A model generated the notes under the pieces. That model searched no databases. It was given only the letters and a program-made list of their open reading frames with translations, and was not told the origin of the DNA. The translations under genes were made by a program, and so were the position numbers. Shown piece after piece: positions 50,820-59,260 of a stretch of 59,260 nt of DNA (position 1 is the first letter of the stretch; every line of letters begins with the position of its first letter). The stretch is from CAYVUM01 sp964619055 (GTDB lineage: Bacteria > Pseudomonadota > Alphaproteobacteria > Rhodospirillales > Defluviicoccaceae), in contig CAZUDB010000016.1 of NCBI GenBank assembly GCA_964619055.1, forward strand, positions 1-59,260, in the 5' to 3' direction.

Positions 50820-51896
50820 CTAAAAACCGGGTGGAGTTGGCTGGCCGGACGCAGCTAAACCCAGAACCTTAAACAAGAGCCCCATTTCGCTCGGCGCCAC
50901 CAAACGCCGCACCCCGGCCCAGATGCGGGGCCGCATGTCCGCCGGCGCCGCTGCCGCAAGGCGCTGGGCCCTCACCATAATGCCGAGCCGCTCCAAAAAC
51001 TGGGCCTGGGCAATGGGCCCGAAGGTGACGGCTCCTCGCTCTCGTGCCCGCGCGCCCAGCGCTTGGAAATCGACGTGGGCGGTCAGATCCGTCTCCCCCG
51101 GTCGATCGAGCACATTCGCGAAGGCATGGCGACGGACCGCCTGCAGTGTTTCGCCGGCTGCTGAATGGACATGACCGTAATCGATGATCAGTGCCGCTCC
51201 GCGATCTCTCGCCAGGCGATTCGCGATCTCGGCCACGAGCGACAACCCGGCCGGGCACACCTCGATGAGATCTCCCGGCTTAGCGTTTGTGAAGGCGGTA
51301 CCGATCGCTTCCGGCATCGTTGCCGGGACTTTCACAAACACAAAGCGATCGCCATCAAAGTCGATGCAGCGCTCCGCCCAACCATTCTCCAGCCGAACCA
51401 CCTGCCGGATAGGGAGCACGTCAAAAAGCTCGTTGGCGATGAGGATCAAAGGTCCGGGCGGCACCGCTGCCAACGTTTCATTCCACTGCGGCTTTGGTTG
51501 CACCTGGCCGAGCGCGACGTGCTGGCGTGCGCGAAGGCGGGGGCTGGTCTCGATGAGGTGTAAGGTGGCCATTGTGGCGAACGCTGGTATGGCAGTGCCC
51601 GCGGCTCGAAGCGCATCAGCCATCAAGGTCCCATGGCCCGGCCCGATCTCGACGACGCGCACGGGTTCGGGTCGCCCCAGCCCGTCCCAGACCACGGCTG
51701 CCCACAACCCGATTAGTTCGCCGAAGACTTGGCTGATCTCCGGAGCGGTGATGAAATCACCACGGGCCCCCACGGGATCGCGGACCGTGTAATAGCCGTG
51801 GTTCGGATCACCAAGGGCGGCGGCCATCCAGGCCTCGACGCTGAGCGGCCCCTCAGCGCGGATGCGGGCTGCGAGCTGTTGCGCAAGCGGCGTCAC
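50820..51896 (-). CDS. Class I SAM-dependent methyltransferase, MidA/NDUFAF7 family
   Basis: The 358-residue protein has a SAM-binding core VVEIGPGHGTLMAD near residue 83, PLILIANELFDVLPIRQ, and IIDYGHVHSAAGETLQAVR near residue 236. The mitochondrial homolog NDUFAF7 methylates an arginine of complex I subunit NDUFS2. The bacterial substrate is inferred to be similar. It overlaps lgt by four bases (ATGA), the usual lgt-midA order in this class. Confidence 0.9.
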   Translation of the reverse strand: MTPLAQQLAARIRAEGPLSVEAWMAAALGDPNHGYYTVRDPVGARGDFITAPEISQVFGELIGLWAAVVWDGLGRPEPVRVVEIGPGHGTLMADALRAAGTAIPAFATMATLHLIETSPRLRARQHVALGQVQPKPQWNETLAAVPPGPLILIANELFDVLPIRQVVRLENGWAERCIDFDGDRFVFVKVPATMPEAIGTAFTNAKPGDLIEVCPAGLSLVAEIANRLARDRGAALIIDYGHVHSAAGETLQAVRRHAFANVLDRPGETDLTAHVDFQALGARARERGAVTFGPIAQAQFLERLGIMVRAQRLAAAAPADMRPRIWAGVRRLVAPSEMGLLFKVLGLAASGQPTPPGF

Positions 51897-52741
51897 GGAC
51901 TAGGCTGAACGACCGGCTCCCGCGCCAAGGCTCGCCAGATCAGGTAAATGCCGCCCAGGAGCATCGGCAGCGACAACCACTGCGCCCAAGTGGTGCCGAA
52001 GATCATATAGCCGACCGTGGGGTCGGTCTCTCGGAACAGTTCCACGAACGAGCGGGCCAACGCATAACCGACCAGGAAAATCCCGCTGAGCAGACCGTGG
52101 CGAATGCGCAAACGCTCTCGCCGCCACACCAGAAAAAGAATGACGAACAATACAACGCCCTCGAGCATGGCCTCGTAGAGTTGGCTCGGGTGGCGCGGCT
52201 CCGGACCATAGCCAGGAAACACCATGGCCCACGGCACGTTGGTGGTTGTACCAACCAACTCGCCATTTATGAAGTTGGCGACCCGCCCTAGGAACAAGCC
52301 GATGGGCGCTGCACAGGCTACCGTATCGGAAAAAGCCAGAAGCGGGATCTGGCGCACGCGGCAAAATATGATTGTTACGACAATGACACCGAGCAAACCG
52401 CCGTGAAAGGCCATCCCGCCCTGCCAAACCTGTAGAATTGCGAGCGGATTGTCGATGAAGGTCGAGTCTTTGAGCAACGTCCACAGGATCACGAAGCCGA
52501 GACGCCCGCCGACGACGACCCCGATCGTCGCCCACATCAGGTAGTCGTCAACATCCACTTTCCGGGCCACGATCGGCGGTCCTTGGACGAGCATCCGGAC
52601 ATAGCGCCAGCCAAGCAACAGACCGCCAATGTAAGCCAGAGCATACCAACGGATCGCAAACGCGATTTCCTGGCCGAATACGGCGTACGGCCCGATCTCA
52701 AAAAGCACGGGATCAATGGCAGGATAGGGAATCACAAACAT
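51893..52741 (-). CDS. lgt: Prolipoprotein diacylglyceryl transferase
   Basis: The 282-residue protein has seven membrane helices. The Lgt signature GRVANFINGELVG (about 152-164) and HGGLLGVI with the conserved His are present. It transfers diacylglycerol to the Cys of prolipoprotein lipoboxes, the first step of lipoprotein maturation. Coupled to midA. Confidence 0.95.
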   Translation of the reverse strand: MFVIPYPAIDPVLFEIGPYAVFGQEIAFAIRWYALAYIGGLLLGWRYVRMLVQGPPIVARKVDVDDYLMWATIGVVVGGRLGFVILWTLLKDSTFIDNPLAILQVWQGGMAFHGGLLGVIVVTIIFCRVRQIPLLAFSDTVACAAPIGLFLGRVANFINGELVGTTTNVPWAMVFPGYGPEPRHPSQLYEAMLEGVVLFVILFLVWRRERLRIRHGLLSGIFLVGYALARSFVELFRETDPTVGYMIFGTTWAQWLSLPMLLGGIYLIWRALAREPVVQPSP

Positions 52742-52792
52742 GATTTTCTTCCGAAACGGGGGGCTGGCGGGACGGCCTGTAAGCCCGCCCTG

Positions 52793-53779
52793 CTAGCGGT
52801 ACGGGTCTCCCGTGTCCAGAAAGTCCCGCACATAGGTGTGAACGCCGTCCTCCAGGGAGGTGAACGGCCGATCGTAGCCCGTCGCCCGCAGGCGCTCCAA
52901 TCGCGCCTCGGTAAAGTACTGGTATTGAGGGCGAATGGCGTCCGGCATCGCGACGAATTCCATTTTGGGCTCTCGGTTCGTGGACCGGAACAGGGCTTTG
53001 GCCAAGTCCGCGAAGGTTCGCGCCCGGCCGGTGCCACAATTAAGCAGGCCGCAAACATGAGAGTTTTCCACGAGCCACAGCACAACATCCGCGCAATCAC
53101 CCACCCACACGAAATCTCTGAGCTGGGCGCCATCGGCATAGGCCGGATCGTGGGAGCGGAACAGCTTGACGGGACGGCCGGCGGCCACGTCAGGATAGAA
53201 CTTGTGGATGATGCTGCCTTGCTCTCCCTTGTGATACTCATTCGGTCCATAAACATTAAAGAATTTCAACCCGGCCCATTGTGGAGGGCTGGGACCATTC
53301 GCACCCAAGGTTGCGATCACCCAACGATCAAAGGCGTGCTTGCTCCACCCATACAAGTTCAGGGGATGAAGGCGGGCCAGCGCTGCCGGATCCGGGTCGT
53401 CGTCAAATCCAAGCCGACCGTCGCCGTAAGTGGCGGCTGACGATGCATAGATGAGCGGCACACGAGCCTCGGCGCACCAGTGCCATAGGCGTTGCGACAG
53501 CTTTACGTTGACATCGAACGTTCGGTCACCATCCGTCTCCGTGGTCGTGGTCACGGCCCCCATGTGAATAACGGCGCGGAGCCGTCGGCCATGCGCCGCC
53601 AACCACTCAAACAGGCTGTCGGGCTTGACCACGTCCACGAAGGCGCGCTTGGCTATGTTGCGCCACTTGCCACGCTGACCCAATCGGTCGCAAATGGCGA
53701 TAGGACCGACACCACGCGCCTCAGCTTCGGCCACGATGTAGGATCCGATAAACCCGGCGCCGCCGGTTACGAGCAACAT
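52793..53779 (-). CDS. hldD: ADP-L-glycero-D-manno-heptose 6-epimerase
   Basis: The 328-residue extended SDR enzyme has NAD motif TGGAGFIGSYIV at residues 4-15 and an SSAATYGDG...YGWSK active site (Ser, Tyr-x-x-x-Lys). The family stretches FFNVYGPNEYHKG and NCGTGRARTFADLA are present. It makes the heptose precursor of LPS inner core. Start at ATG 53779; the in-frame extension to 53932 has no family match. Confidence 0.92.
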   Translation of the reverse strand: MLLVTGGAGFIGSYIVAEAEARGVGPIAICDRLGQRGKWRNIAKRAFVDVVKPDSLFEWLAAHGRRLRAVIHMGAVTTTTETDGDRTFDVNVKLSQRLWHWCAEARVPLIYASSAATYGDGRLGFDDDPDPAALARLHPLNLYGWSKHAFDRWVIATLGANGPSPPQWAGLKFFNVYGPNEYHKGEQGSIIHKFYPDVAAGRPVKLFRSHDPAYADGAQLRDFVWVGDCADVVLWLVENSHVCGLLNCGTGRARTFADLAKALFRSTNREPKMEFVAMPDAIRPQYQYFTEARLERLRATGYDRPFTSLEDGVHTYVRDFLDTGDPYR

Positions 53780-54005
53780 ACCGCGGTTCCTTGAATGACG
53801 GTTGAATGAACGGTGTGACGATGGACGCCGTTGCAACCACCGGCGGCCGTGGTCATAGTGCCGCCCGCTGCAGCCGATGTGCAACAGTGTGGATGGCAGC
53901 CGAGGCCTTCGTGCTGGCAAGAACGACGACACAAGCCAACATATTTGATTAAGGCGCGTCGACCGTTAGCCGGCCCGAGTCACTTCATTTGGCAAGGAGT
54001 TTGGG

Positions 54006-54284
54006 ATGCAGACCAGCAATCGCCTTTTTGACGATCTTGCTCGTGTGGCAAGTGGCGCCGCTACCACCCTCGCCGGTGTAAAGCAGGAGGTGGACGCAAT
54101 CGTTCGTCAGCGAATCGAGCGCCTGGCGCAAGAGTTCGATCTAGTGACGCGCGAGGAGTTTGAGGCGATTCGCGCCGTGGCCGAGCGGGCACGAGACGAA
54201 CAGGAGCGCCTTGGCGCCCGTATCACCGAACTGGAAGCACGTCTTGATCAGGCGTCAGCACCGCCAAAAGACCCGCTCGACTGA
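54006..54284 (+). CDS. ubiK: Ubiquinone accessory factor UbiK (BMFP domain)
   Basis: The 92-residue protein starts with LFDDLARVASGAATTLAGVKQEV and has a C-terminal coiled coil (RLGARITELEARLDQ), the BMFP/UbiK layout. UbiK assists the ubiquinone-synthesis complex at the membrane. Divergent from hldD; ybjN and proC follow. Confidence 0.88.
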   Translation: MQTSNRLFDDLARVASGAATTLAGVKQEVDAIVRQRIERLAQEFDLVTREEFEAIRAVAERARDEQERLGARITELEARLDQASAPPKDPLD

Positions 54285-54595
54285 ACGGACACCGAATCAA
54301 CGCCGTTCGTTGCTACCTCCGATCGTCTCATTCCGCACTGCGCCCATGGAACGGTGAGCTTTCGAACGGCCTGAAACGCCCGTTTACGAGGGGTTTTGGA
54401 TAGACAAGCGCACATATCAGGATCCAGGGTTGTTCCCCAGCAGACCCTCTGGCAGCCTATCAGTTGACGGGTAAGCTGAGTGCAGACGCAATATGTGGAT
54501 AACCCTATCGAACTTCACGCCTCAGCCCCCGCCGCCGTCGAACGTGGATCGCCGTGCGGCCCGCCTGGGCCCACTTCGCACAACGAGGTAAAGCC
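54285..54595. other. ubiK-ybjN intergenic region
   Basis: 311 bp, no gene seen. Contains one exact DnaA box (TGTGGATAA, 54494-54502, complement of TTATCCACA), about 100 bp before the ybjN start. No cluster of boxes, so not an origin. Confidence 0.5.
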
Positions 54596-55096
54596 ATGAC
54601 TGCGACACTCGCCTGGGAAGCCGCCGCTTCCTCCCCGATCGACGTCATCGAACAGATCGTGTCTGCAAACGACTGGGCCTTTGAACGCCCGAATGACGAG
54701 GAAATGGCCGTCCAGCTCCCAGGTCGTTGGAGCGACCTGAATTTCTACGTTTCCTGGGAAGAGGCCCTGACGACGATGCAGTTCACGCTGAGCTTACAGA
54801 TGCGCGTGCCGTCGATAAAACGCCCTCTTGTTCATGAATTACTGGCTATGATTAACGACAAGGTTTGGATGGGACACTTCACCGTCTGGCAGGATGAAGG
54901 ACTGTTGGTCTATCGTCACGCCTTGCCGTTACGTGATACCGAAGGCCCGAGCCACGGCCAGATGGAGGATCTGATCCAGAACGCTCTTGATGAAGTGGAG
55001 CGGTTTTTTCCGGCCTTTCAGTACGTTGTCTGGGGCGGCAAGAGCCCGAGCGAAGCCATGGAAGCAGCCATGATTGAAACCGTTGGCCAAGCCTGA
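54596..55096 (+). CDS. YbjN domain-containing protein
   Basis: The 166-residue protein shows the YbjN/CesT-like fold: VIEQIVSANDWAFERPNDEE, LQMRVPSIKRPLVHELLAMI, MGHFTVWQDEGLLVYRHALP. It sits between ubiK and proC, the standard alphaproteobacterial order. Start at ATG 54596 behind AGGT; the in-frame start at 54554 is less likely. The family is linked to stress tolerance; mechanism unknown. Confidence 0.88.
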   Translation: MTATLAWEAAASSPIDVIEQIVSANDWAFERPNDEEMAVQLPGRWSDLNFYVSWEEALTTMQFTLSLQMRVPSIKRPLVHELLAMINDKVWMGHFTVWQDEGLLVYRHALPLRDTEGPSHGQMEDLIQNALDEVERFFPAFQYVVWGGKSPSEAMEAAMIETVGQA

Positions 55097-55180
55097 CCGT
55101 CGGGGCCGGCTGCGAGCGGAACCTGCGACCGGCCCATTCCCTCCGTTCCTCTCATCCTCCAAGCTCAGCGTTCTTGACTC

Positions 55181-55993
55181 ATGACGGTGTCCGTTCTCCT
55201 GGTCGGTTGTGGCCGTATGGGGCGCGCCCTTGTCTCCGGCTGGCTCAATGCCGACCATCCCGTCACGGTGGCCGTTGTTGAACCCAGCGTGGAGGCGCGG
55301 GCGTCGCTGCCATCGCGGCCCGAACTGGCTGTTGTAGACACTGTGGATGCCGTGGCGCCGGGTCTGTGCCCGGAGATGATCATCTTTGCCGTCAAGCCGC
55401 AGGTCATGGATTCGACGGTTCCGGCCTATGGGCCTTTCGTTAAGAAGGGAGCGGCCGTGTTGTCCATCGCGGCCGGACGAACCATCCGATCGTTCGAGCA
55501 CTTGTTGGGCGAGGACGCGGCCGTGATCCGCGCCATGCCCAACACGCCAGCAGCTATTGGCCGCGGGATTTCCGCAGCAGTCGCCAATCCTGCCACCGGA
55601 CCGGCCGACCGCCAACTCGCAACGGCCCTGCTCGGTGCCGTTGGGGAGGTGGTCTGGCTTACGGATGAAGCGGCAATGGATGCAGTGACGGCGGTCTCCG
55701 GCAGCGGCCCAGCGTACGTCTTTTTGCTTGTCGAGGCGCTCACTCTGGCCGCGATACGAGCCGGCCTGGCGCCTGATTTGGCCCACACGCTGGCTCGCAG
55801 CACAGTCATCGGCTCGGCGGAAATGCTCAGCCAGATCCCGGACGCGCCGGCCGACCTGCGTCGCGCCGTCACCAGCCCCGGCGGAACCACGGCGGCTGCT
55901 TTGGAAATTTTGATGGCCGAAGGCGGTGTCGTGGACTGCTTTGCCGCAGCGGTGTCCGCCGCGACTGCCCGGTCGCGCGAGCTGGCGAGCTGA
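55181..55993 (+). CDS. proC: Pyrroline-5-carboxylate reductase
   Basis: The 270-residue protein has NAD(P) motif LLVGCGRMGRALVSGW at residues 5-20, FAVKPQVMD, RAMPNTPAAIGRGI and the signature AVTSPGGTTAAALEIL. It catalyses the last step of proline synthesis. Start at ATG 55181 gives the usual length. Confidence 0.94.
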   Translation: MTVSVLLVGCGRMGRALVSGWLNADHPVTVAVVEPSVEARASLPSRPELAVVDTVDAVAPGLCPEMIIFAVKPQVMDSTVPAYGPFVKKGAAVLSIAAGRTIRSFEHLLGEDAAVIRAMPNTPAAIGRGISAAVANPATGPADRQLATALLGAVGEVVWLTDEAAMDAVTAVSGSGPAYVFLLVEALTLAAIRAGLAPDLAHTLARSTVIGSAEMLSQIPDAPADLRRAVTSPGGTTAAALEILMAEGGVVDCFAAAVSAATARSRELAS

Positions 55994-56034
55994 CGTAAGC
56001 GCGGTCGGCGCCCTCTGTCCGGATTCCCGCGGTG

Positions 56035-56745
56035 TCAGATCAGGTCAATGGCGTGCGGGCCCAACAGGTTGCGAAGCCGGCCCAGTGCTGTTGCTTCCAG
56101 TTGCCGGACGCGGTCCTTCGAGACGCCGAGTTCGCGGCCAATGGCGTTGAACGTGGCCCGCACTTCCTCAAGATAGCGACGCCGGATCACCAATTGCTCA
56201 CGCGCAGGCAAGACGCTCAAGGCGGTAGCAAGTGCTGAGCGCTGGAGCAGGTGGCCGACCTTTGTGCTGACCGCCTCCTCCGGGTCAGGTGCGTCAGAGA
56301 CGATACTGTTGATCACGCCGTCGGGATCGACAGCCGTCCCCCAACGCAGCGCTGAGTCACCGTTGGATAGGCCGGCCGGCCCTTCGCCGTTGACGTGGAT
56401 CAGCGAGCGCGAGCGCCTGATCGAATCCTGGATCGCGGCTCTAATCCAAAACATGGCAAAAGTGGACAGACGCACATTGCGCTCAGGATCGAACCGGCGT
56501 ACGGCTTGGATAAGTCCCAAAATGCCGTCCTGAATCAGATCATTCATGGGCGGGCCCAGACCACGGTAACGACCGGCAATCTTGATCACGAACCGCAAGT
56601 GGCTGCCGACCAACCGCTCTGTCGCCTTGGAATCGCCGGAGCCGGAGCGACGCAATAAGTCCTTTTCCTCGTCTAGGGCGAGGAAGGGATGTCGGCGGGC
56701 CTCAATAATCAATTTGGACCGCAAATCACGGATCCTCGGCGCCAT
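56035..56745 (-). CDS. Sigma-32-like RNA polymerase sigma factor, shortened
   Basis: The 236-residue protein has region 2 with VGSHLRFVIKIAGRYRGLG and DLIQDGILGLIQAVRRFDPE plus LSTFAMFWIRAAIQDSIRRS, and region 4 with LPAREQLVIRRRYLEE and the HTH FNAIGRELGVSKDRVRQLE. This is closest to RpoH, but it is about 50 residues shorter, the linker after region 2 is short, and the RpoH box (family form QRKLFFNLR) is absent. It is probably an alternative heat-shock/stress sigma with altered specificity. The promoters it reads are unknown. Confidence 0.8.
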   Translation of the reverse strand: MAPRIRDLRSKLIIEARRHPFLALDEEKDLLRRSGSGDSKATERLVGSHLRFVIKIAGRYRGLGPPMNDLIQDGILGLIQAVRRFDPERNVRLSTFAMFWIRAAIQDSIRRSRSLIHVNGEGPAGLSNGDSALRWGTAVDPDGVINSIVSDAPDPEEAVSTKVGHLLQRSALATALSVLPAREQLVIRRRYLEEVRATFNAIGRELGVSKDRVRQLEATALGRLRNLLGPHAIDLI

Positions 56746-56873
56746 GGAACTTGTTTCTCGTCCTTCTTGATCAAGAGCCGGGCCCCCGATTTTCTACTGC
56801 AGTCATTGGCCCTTGATACACTCACTTGATACACTTCCGCCGTCGCAAAAACCATGGGAAAGGGACCTAACCA

Positions 56874-57572
56874 ATGACGAGCGGAGGGACGGCAGTGGAT
56901 CGACCTGCGCGCGATCCCCGACTTGATCGCCTTGTTGACGCCGCGCTTGCCCTCGCGGCTGAGATCGGTTGGCCGCAGGTGTCGCTGGCCGATATTGCGG
57001 GCCGAGCAGAGCTGTCCTTGGCTGAAACGTTCGCACTGGTTCCCGACCGCGGGGCGGTTCTCGATGGATTTCTGGACAGGATCGATGACCGAATGCTTGC
57101 GTCCGTTGCGCCCGACCTCGCGGAGCCGGCGCGAGACCGCCTGTTCGAGGTCATTATGGGGCGTTTTGACGCACTCGCCCCATACCGCGAGGGTTTTGGC
57201 GCGATTCTCCGCGCTCTGCCAGCCGATCCCCTCGCCGCGTTAGCAATGGTGCCGGGCCTGTGGAGACGGCTTTCGTGCATTCTGGAGGCAGCCGGATTGG
57301 CGTCAACAGGACCAATTGGCGCACTCCGAGTTCAAGGCCTCGCCATAGTCTATGTGCAGGCGCTGCGCGTTTGGGCCACGGACGACAGTCCGGATCTGGC
57401 GACGACCATGGCGGCGCTTGACCGCTCTCTGCGTCGGATTGATCCCGTAGCCCGTCGTCTAGATACCTTTTTTGGGATGGCAAAAAAAACCGGATTGGAA
57501 ACCGCCACAATCGGGTCGACGGAGGCGGTTAACGACGGCTCGGTAGGGCGTGCGAACACACCGTCATCCTGA
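56874..57572 (+). CDS. TetR family transcriptional regulator
   Basis: The 232-residue protein has an N-terminal TetR HTH (LVDAALALAAEIGWPQVSLA, DIAGRAELSLAETFALVPDR, about 18-60) and an all-helical ligand domain. The binding helix is atypical (SLAETFALVPDR in place of the more usual xxTLYYHFxxK), so DNA specificity is uncertain. Members of the related RpoH-adjacent group exist. Divergent from the sigma gene at 56035, so mutual regulation is possible (inference). Confidence 0.75.
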   Translation: MTSGGTAVDRPARDPRLDRLVDAALALAAEIGWPQVSLADIAGRAELSLAETFALVPDRGAVLDGFLDRIDDRMLASVAPDLAEPARDRLFEVIMGRFDALAPYREGFGAILRALPADPLAALAMVPGLWRRLSCILEAAGLASTGPIGALRVQGLAIVYVQALRVWATDDSPDLATTMAALDRSLRRIDPVARRLDTFFGMAKKTGLETATIGSTEAVNDGSVGRANTPSS

Positions 57573-57833
57573 CGACGCGAGACCACAAGAATTGGCTTTT
57601 TTTGCAGTGTCTCGGCCGCAACATTTTTGACCGATTTAGTCGTGACGGTTTCCGAAAGGATTCAAGGCCGCGCTAGAAAATTCTTTGATCTCAAAATGAT
57701 AATCGGTTTCACGACATCCGTCGCGATTATTGTGCAGTGCACAAAAACGGTTTGACAACCATGCTGCGGTGCGGAATACTGAGGCCGTCGTTTAACCTAA
57801 AATGTGGATGTGATTCCCGGAAAGGACGCTACG
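57573..57833 (+). promoter_or_regulatory. Phasin promoter with palindromic operator candidate
   Basis: TTGACA (57752-57757) and AATACT (57775-57780) are 17 bases apart, a good sigma-70 promoter. Just upstream, 57731-57743 is a perfect TGTGCA-G-TGCACA palindrome, and CTGCGGTGCGG lies between -35 and -10. TGC-rich palindromes of this kind are known operators of PhaR at phasin genes. No other gene here. Confidence 0.55.
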
Positions 57834-58304
57834 ATGGCTGAGGCTCCCCAGTACATGGACTTTGGCAAACTGATGAAGGACTTCGACCCGTCGAAGTTCG
57901 TTGAGCAGTTCACCGAAATGGTTAAAGGCTACAAGGTTCCTGGCGTCGAGATCGATCAACTGATCGCCAGCCAGCGCAAAAACGTCGAGGCGCTCGCGTC
58001 GGCGAATCGGGTTGCGTTCGAGGGTATCCAAGCGGTTGCCAAGCGCCAAGCCGAGATCTTGCAGGAAACCATGAACGAGGCCCAGAAGGCTGTCGACGCG
58101 GTCACCAAAGCCGGCTCACCGCAAGATGCGGCCGCCAAGCAGGCTGAAGTTGCCAAGGATGCTTTCGAGAAAGCGCTCGGCCACATGCGCGAATTGGCCG
58201 AGATGGTCACGAAAGCCAACCATGAAGTGACCAACACGATCAGCACGCGGGTTTCCGAGTCCCTTGACGAGATCAAAGAGGTCGCGCTCAAGTCCAAGAC
58301 CTGA
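57834..58304 (+). CDS. Phasin, PHB granule-associated protein
   Basis: The 156-residue protein is mostly amphipathic helix: SKFVEQFTEMVKGYKVPGVE, ASANRVAFEGIQAVAKRQAE, EALGHMRELAEMV-like repeats and a charged C-terminus. It matches the Phasin_2 family that coats polyhydroxybutyrate granules. Start at ATG 57834 after AAAGGA; the in-frame start at 57804 lies inside the leader. Its presence implies PHB storage elsewhere in the genome. Confidence 0.88.
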   Translation: MAEAPQYMDFGKLMKDFDPSKFVEQFTEMVKGYKVPGVEIDQLIASQRKNVEALASANRVAFEGIQAVAKRQAEILQETMNEAQKAVDAVTKAGSPQDAAAKQAEVAKDAFEKALGHMRELAEMVTKANHEVTNTISTRVSESLDEIKEVALKSKT

Positions 58305-58484
58305 GCAAATGTCCGTCCCGGATGCGGTGTGCCCACCAAATGCGAGCGACCGCATCTCGTGGGCCGGCAGCCAAAGCCGGCCCGCTCGTGCTTTGCTGAT
58401 CAAAGCGACGCGAAACGCCCTAGCCCCTGAGCCGCTAGCACAGTCCGCGCTTTGCTGCGTCTCCATGGCGGCCGAGGACGGACG

Positions 58485-58829
58485 ATGACGGACGCCCTCA
58501 TCACTTACGACGATTTCGCCCGGATCGAGATAAGAGTTGGCACAGTCGTGCGAGCCGAGCCCTATCCGGAAGCCCGCAAACCGGCCATCAAGGTTTGGAT
58601 TGATTTCGGGCCCGAGATCGGTGAGCGCAAATCCTCCGCCCAGATCACCGAGCACTATGACCCGGCCACGTTGCTGGGTCGCCAAGTGGCCGCTGTTGTG
58701 AACTTTCCTCCCCGACAGATCGGCTCGTTTCAGTCGCAAGTGCTGATGCTGGGCTTTCCCGACGAAGCAGGCGCTGTTGTCCTGGTCCGCCCAGATCTTC
58801 CTGTGCCCAACGGCGGCCGGCTTTTCTGA
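58485..58829 (+). CDS. csaA: CsaA-like tRNA-binding (EMAP/Trbp111 OB-fold) protein
   Basis: The 114-residue OB-fold protein has FARIEIRVGTVVRAEPYPEA at the N-terminus, GQVV-type loop LLGRQVAAVVNFPPRQIGSFQ and a C-terminal VLVRPDLPVPNGGRLF. The Trbp111/CsaA group binds the tRNA elbow; CsaA has also been called an export chaperone. Start at ATG 58485 after GGACG; the in-frame start at 58452 lacks a ribosome site. Confidence 0.88.
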   Translation: MTDALITYDDFARIEIRVGTVVRAEPYPEARKPAIKVWIDFGPEIGERKSSAQITEHYDPATLLGRQVAAVVNFPPRQIGSFQSQVLMLGFPDEAGAVVLVRPDLPVPNGGRLF

Positions 58830-59260
58830 GAGAAACGGCACCAACCAAGCGGAACCGTTCATACGGGCGATATGTGCGGACCGTATCGCTGCCCGAACAC
58901 GCGCATTGCGAACGCACTCGACGAGATAAATAATCTGTCTATTATTGAAAGATTTTTATCTGTATTTGCTATATTAAGCACTGGGTTATGTGGCAACGAT
59001 TAGATAATAAAATAATAAATATTCAAGATAAATTCGGGCGTTAAAAAATATTAATGACACGATGATCTATTGTCGATCATTTTCAATATTAGACACCGGT
59101 GATAGTTATCCTCTTTTAATTTAGCGAAGTGTGGAAGTTATTAGAGCTATCCGGTTATGAAGCTACCGGTACGTCGCACCCGCCCGCGGACGTTTCGTTG
59201 ACCAGCGGGTAGTGTTCAGACTTTTTCGCACATTGTTGCGGGTGGTGGCTGTCCGGGTCA
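58830..59260. other. AT-rich non-coding end of window
   Basis: After about 58920 the base composition shifts sharply to AT (for example runs of AATAATAAATATT near 59010-59020). No coding frame seen. It could hold a promoter for a gene beyond the window, or the edge of an acquired segment. An inverted pair ACCGGT...ACCGGT (59094, 59165) is present but not clearly structured. Confidence 0.45.

Noticed and set aside
54494..54502. Replication origin
   Set aside because: A single DnaA box without AT-rich unwinding element or further boxes.

Overview
The window is GC-rich chromosomal DNA from an alphaproteobacterium, most likely Rhodospirillales-like. Markers are a TrcR/DUF1013 regulator, a DUF1192 protein, a ubiK-ybjN-proC run, argD-argF-hslO, mreBCD-mrdA-rodA and a PHB phasin. 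I see no mobile element, CRISPR array, rRNA or tRNA gene.

Layout. 1-3400: three paralogous surface proteins with a VPxxA/PEP-CTERM-like sorting tail, two of them a recent tandem duplication that includes promoter and terminator. 3450-6510 (minus): three HupE/UreJ-type membrane proteins plus a membrane-anchored peptidyl-prolyl isomerase. 6909-13363 (plus): a DUF3604 protein that shares an identical 16-bp leader with the first surface protein, a large membrane/spermidine-synthase fusion, and two 2OG-Fe(II) oxygenase-like proteins. 13388-16889 (minus): a ZrgA-type zinc operon. 17033-17254: the decayed C-terminus of a PhoD phosphatase. 17967-31613 (minus): argD-argF-hslO-lipoprotein, an amidase, the rod-shape operon and leuA. 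32071-39199 (plus): efp, an inositol monophosphatase, an OmpA/MotA-like/MotB-like motor set, an MFS exporter and rpmE. 39231-43853: thioesterase, a probable small RNA, DUF1192, TrcR, pirin and an intact PhoD. 44058-50581 (minus): a nine-gene PspA/DUF4178/DUF350/aminopropyltransferase cluster. 50820-58829: midA-lgt, hldD, ubiK-ybjN-proC, a short sigma factor, a TetR regulator, a phasin and a tRNA-binding protein.

How the genes work together. The rod-shape block drives cell elongation. arg and leuA make amino acids. lgt, hldD and the OmpA/Mot set serve the envelope. The zinc operon couples a His-rich metal-binding periplasmic protein to a MacB/LolCDE-like ABC pair.

The best candidate for an undescribed system is 44058-50581. 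It combines a PspA membrane-stress protein with two paralogous single-domain membrane proteins of unknown family, a Gly-rich membrane peptide and a membrane-bound aminopropyltransferase with intact catalytic motifs. It resembles E. coli yjfIJKLMC in outline but has different components. Secondary items are the shared-leader regulon at 1-9113, a structured small RNA with a CCUCCUCCC anti-SD motif, and a sigma-32-like factor without an RpoH box.
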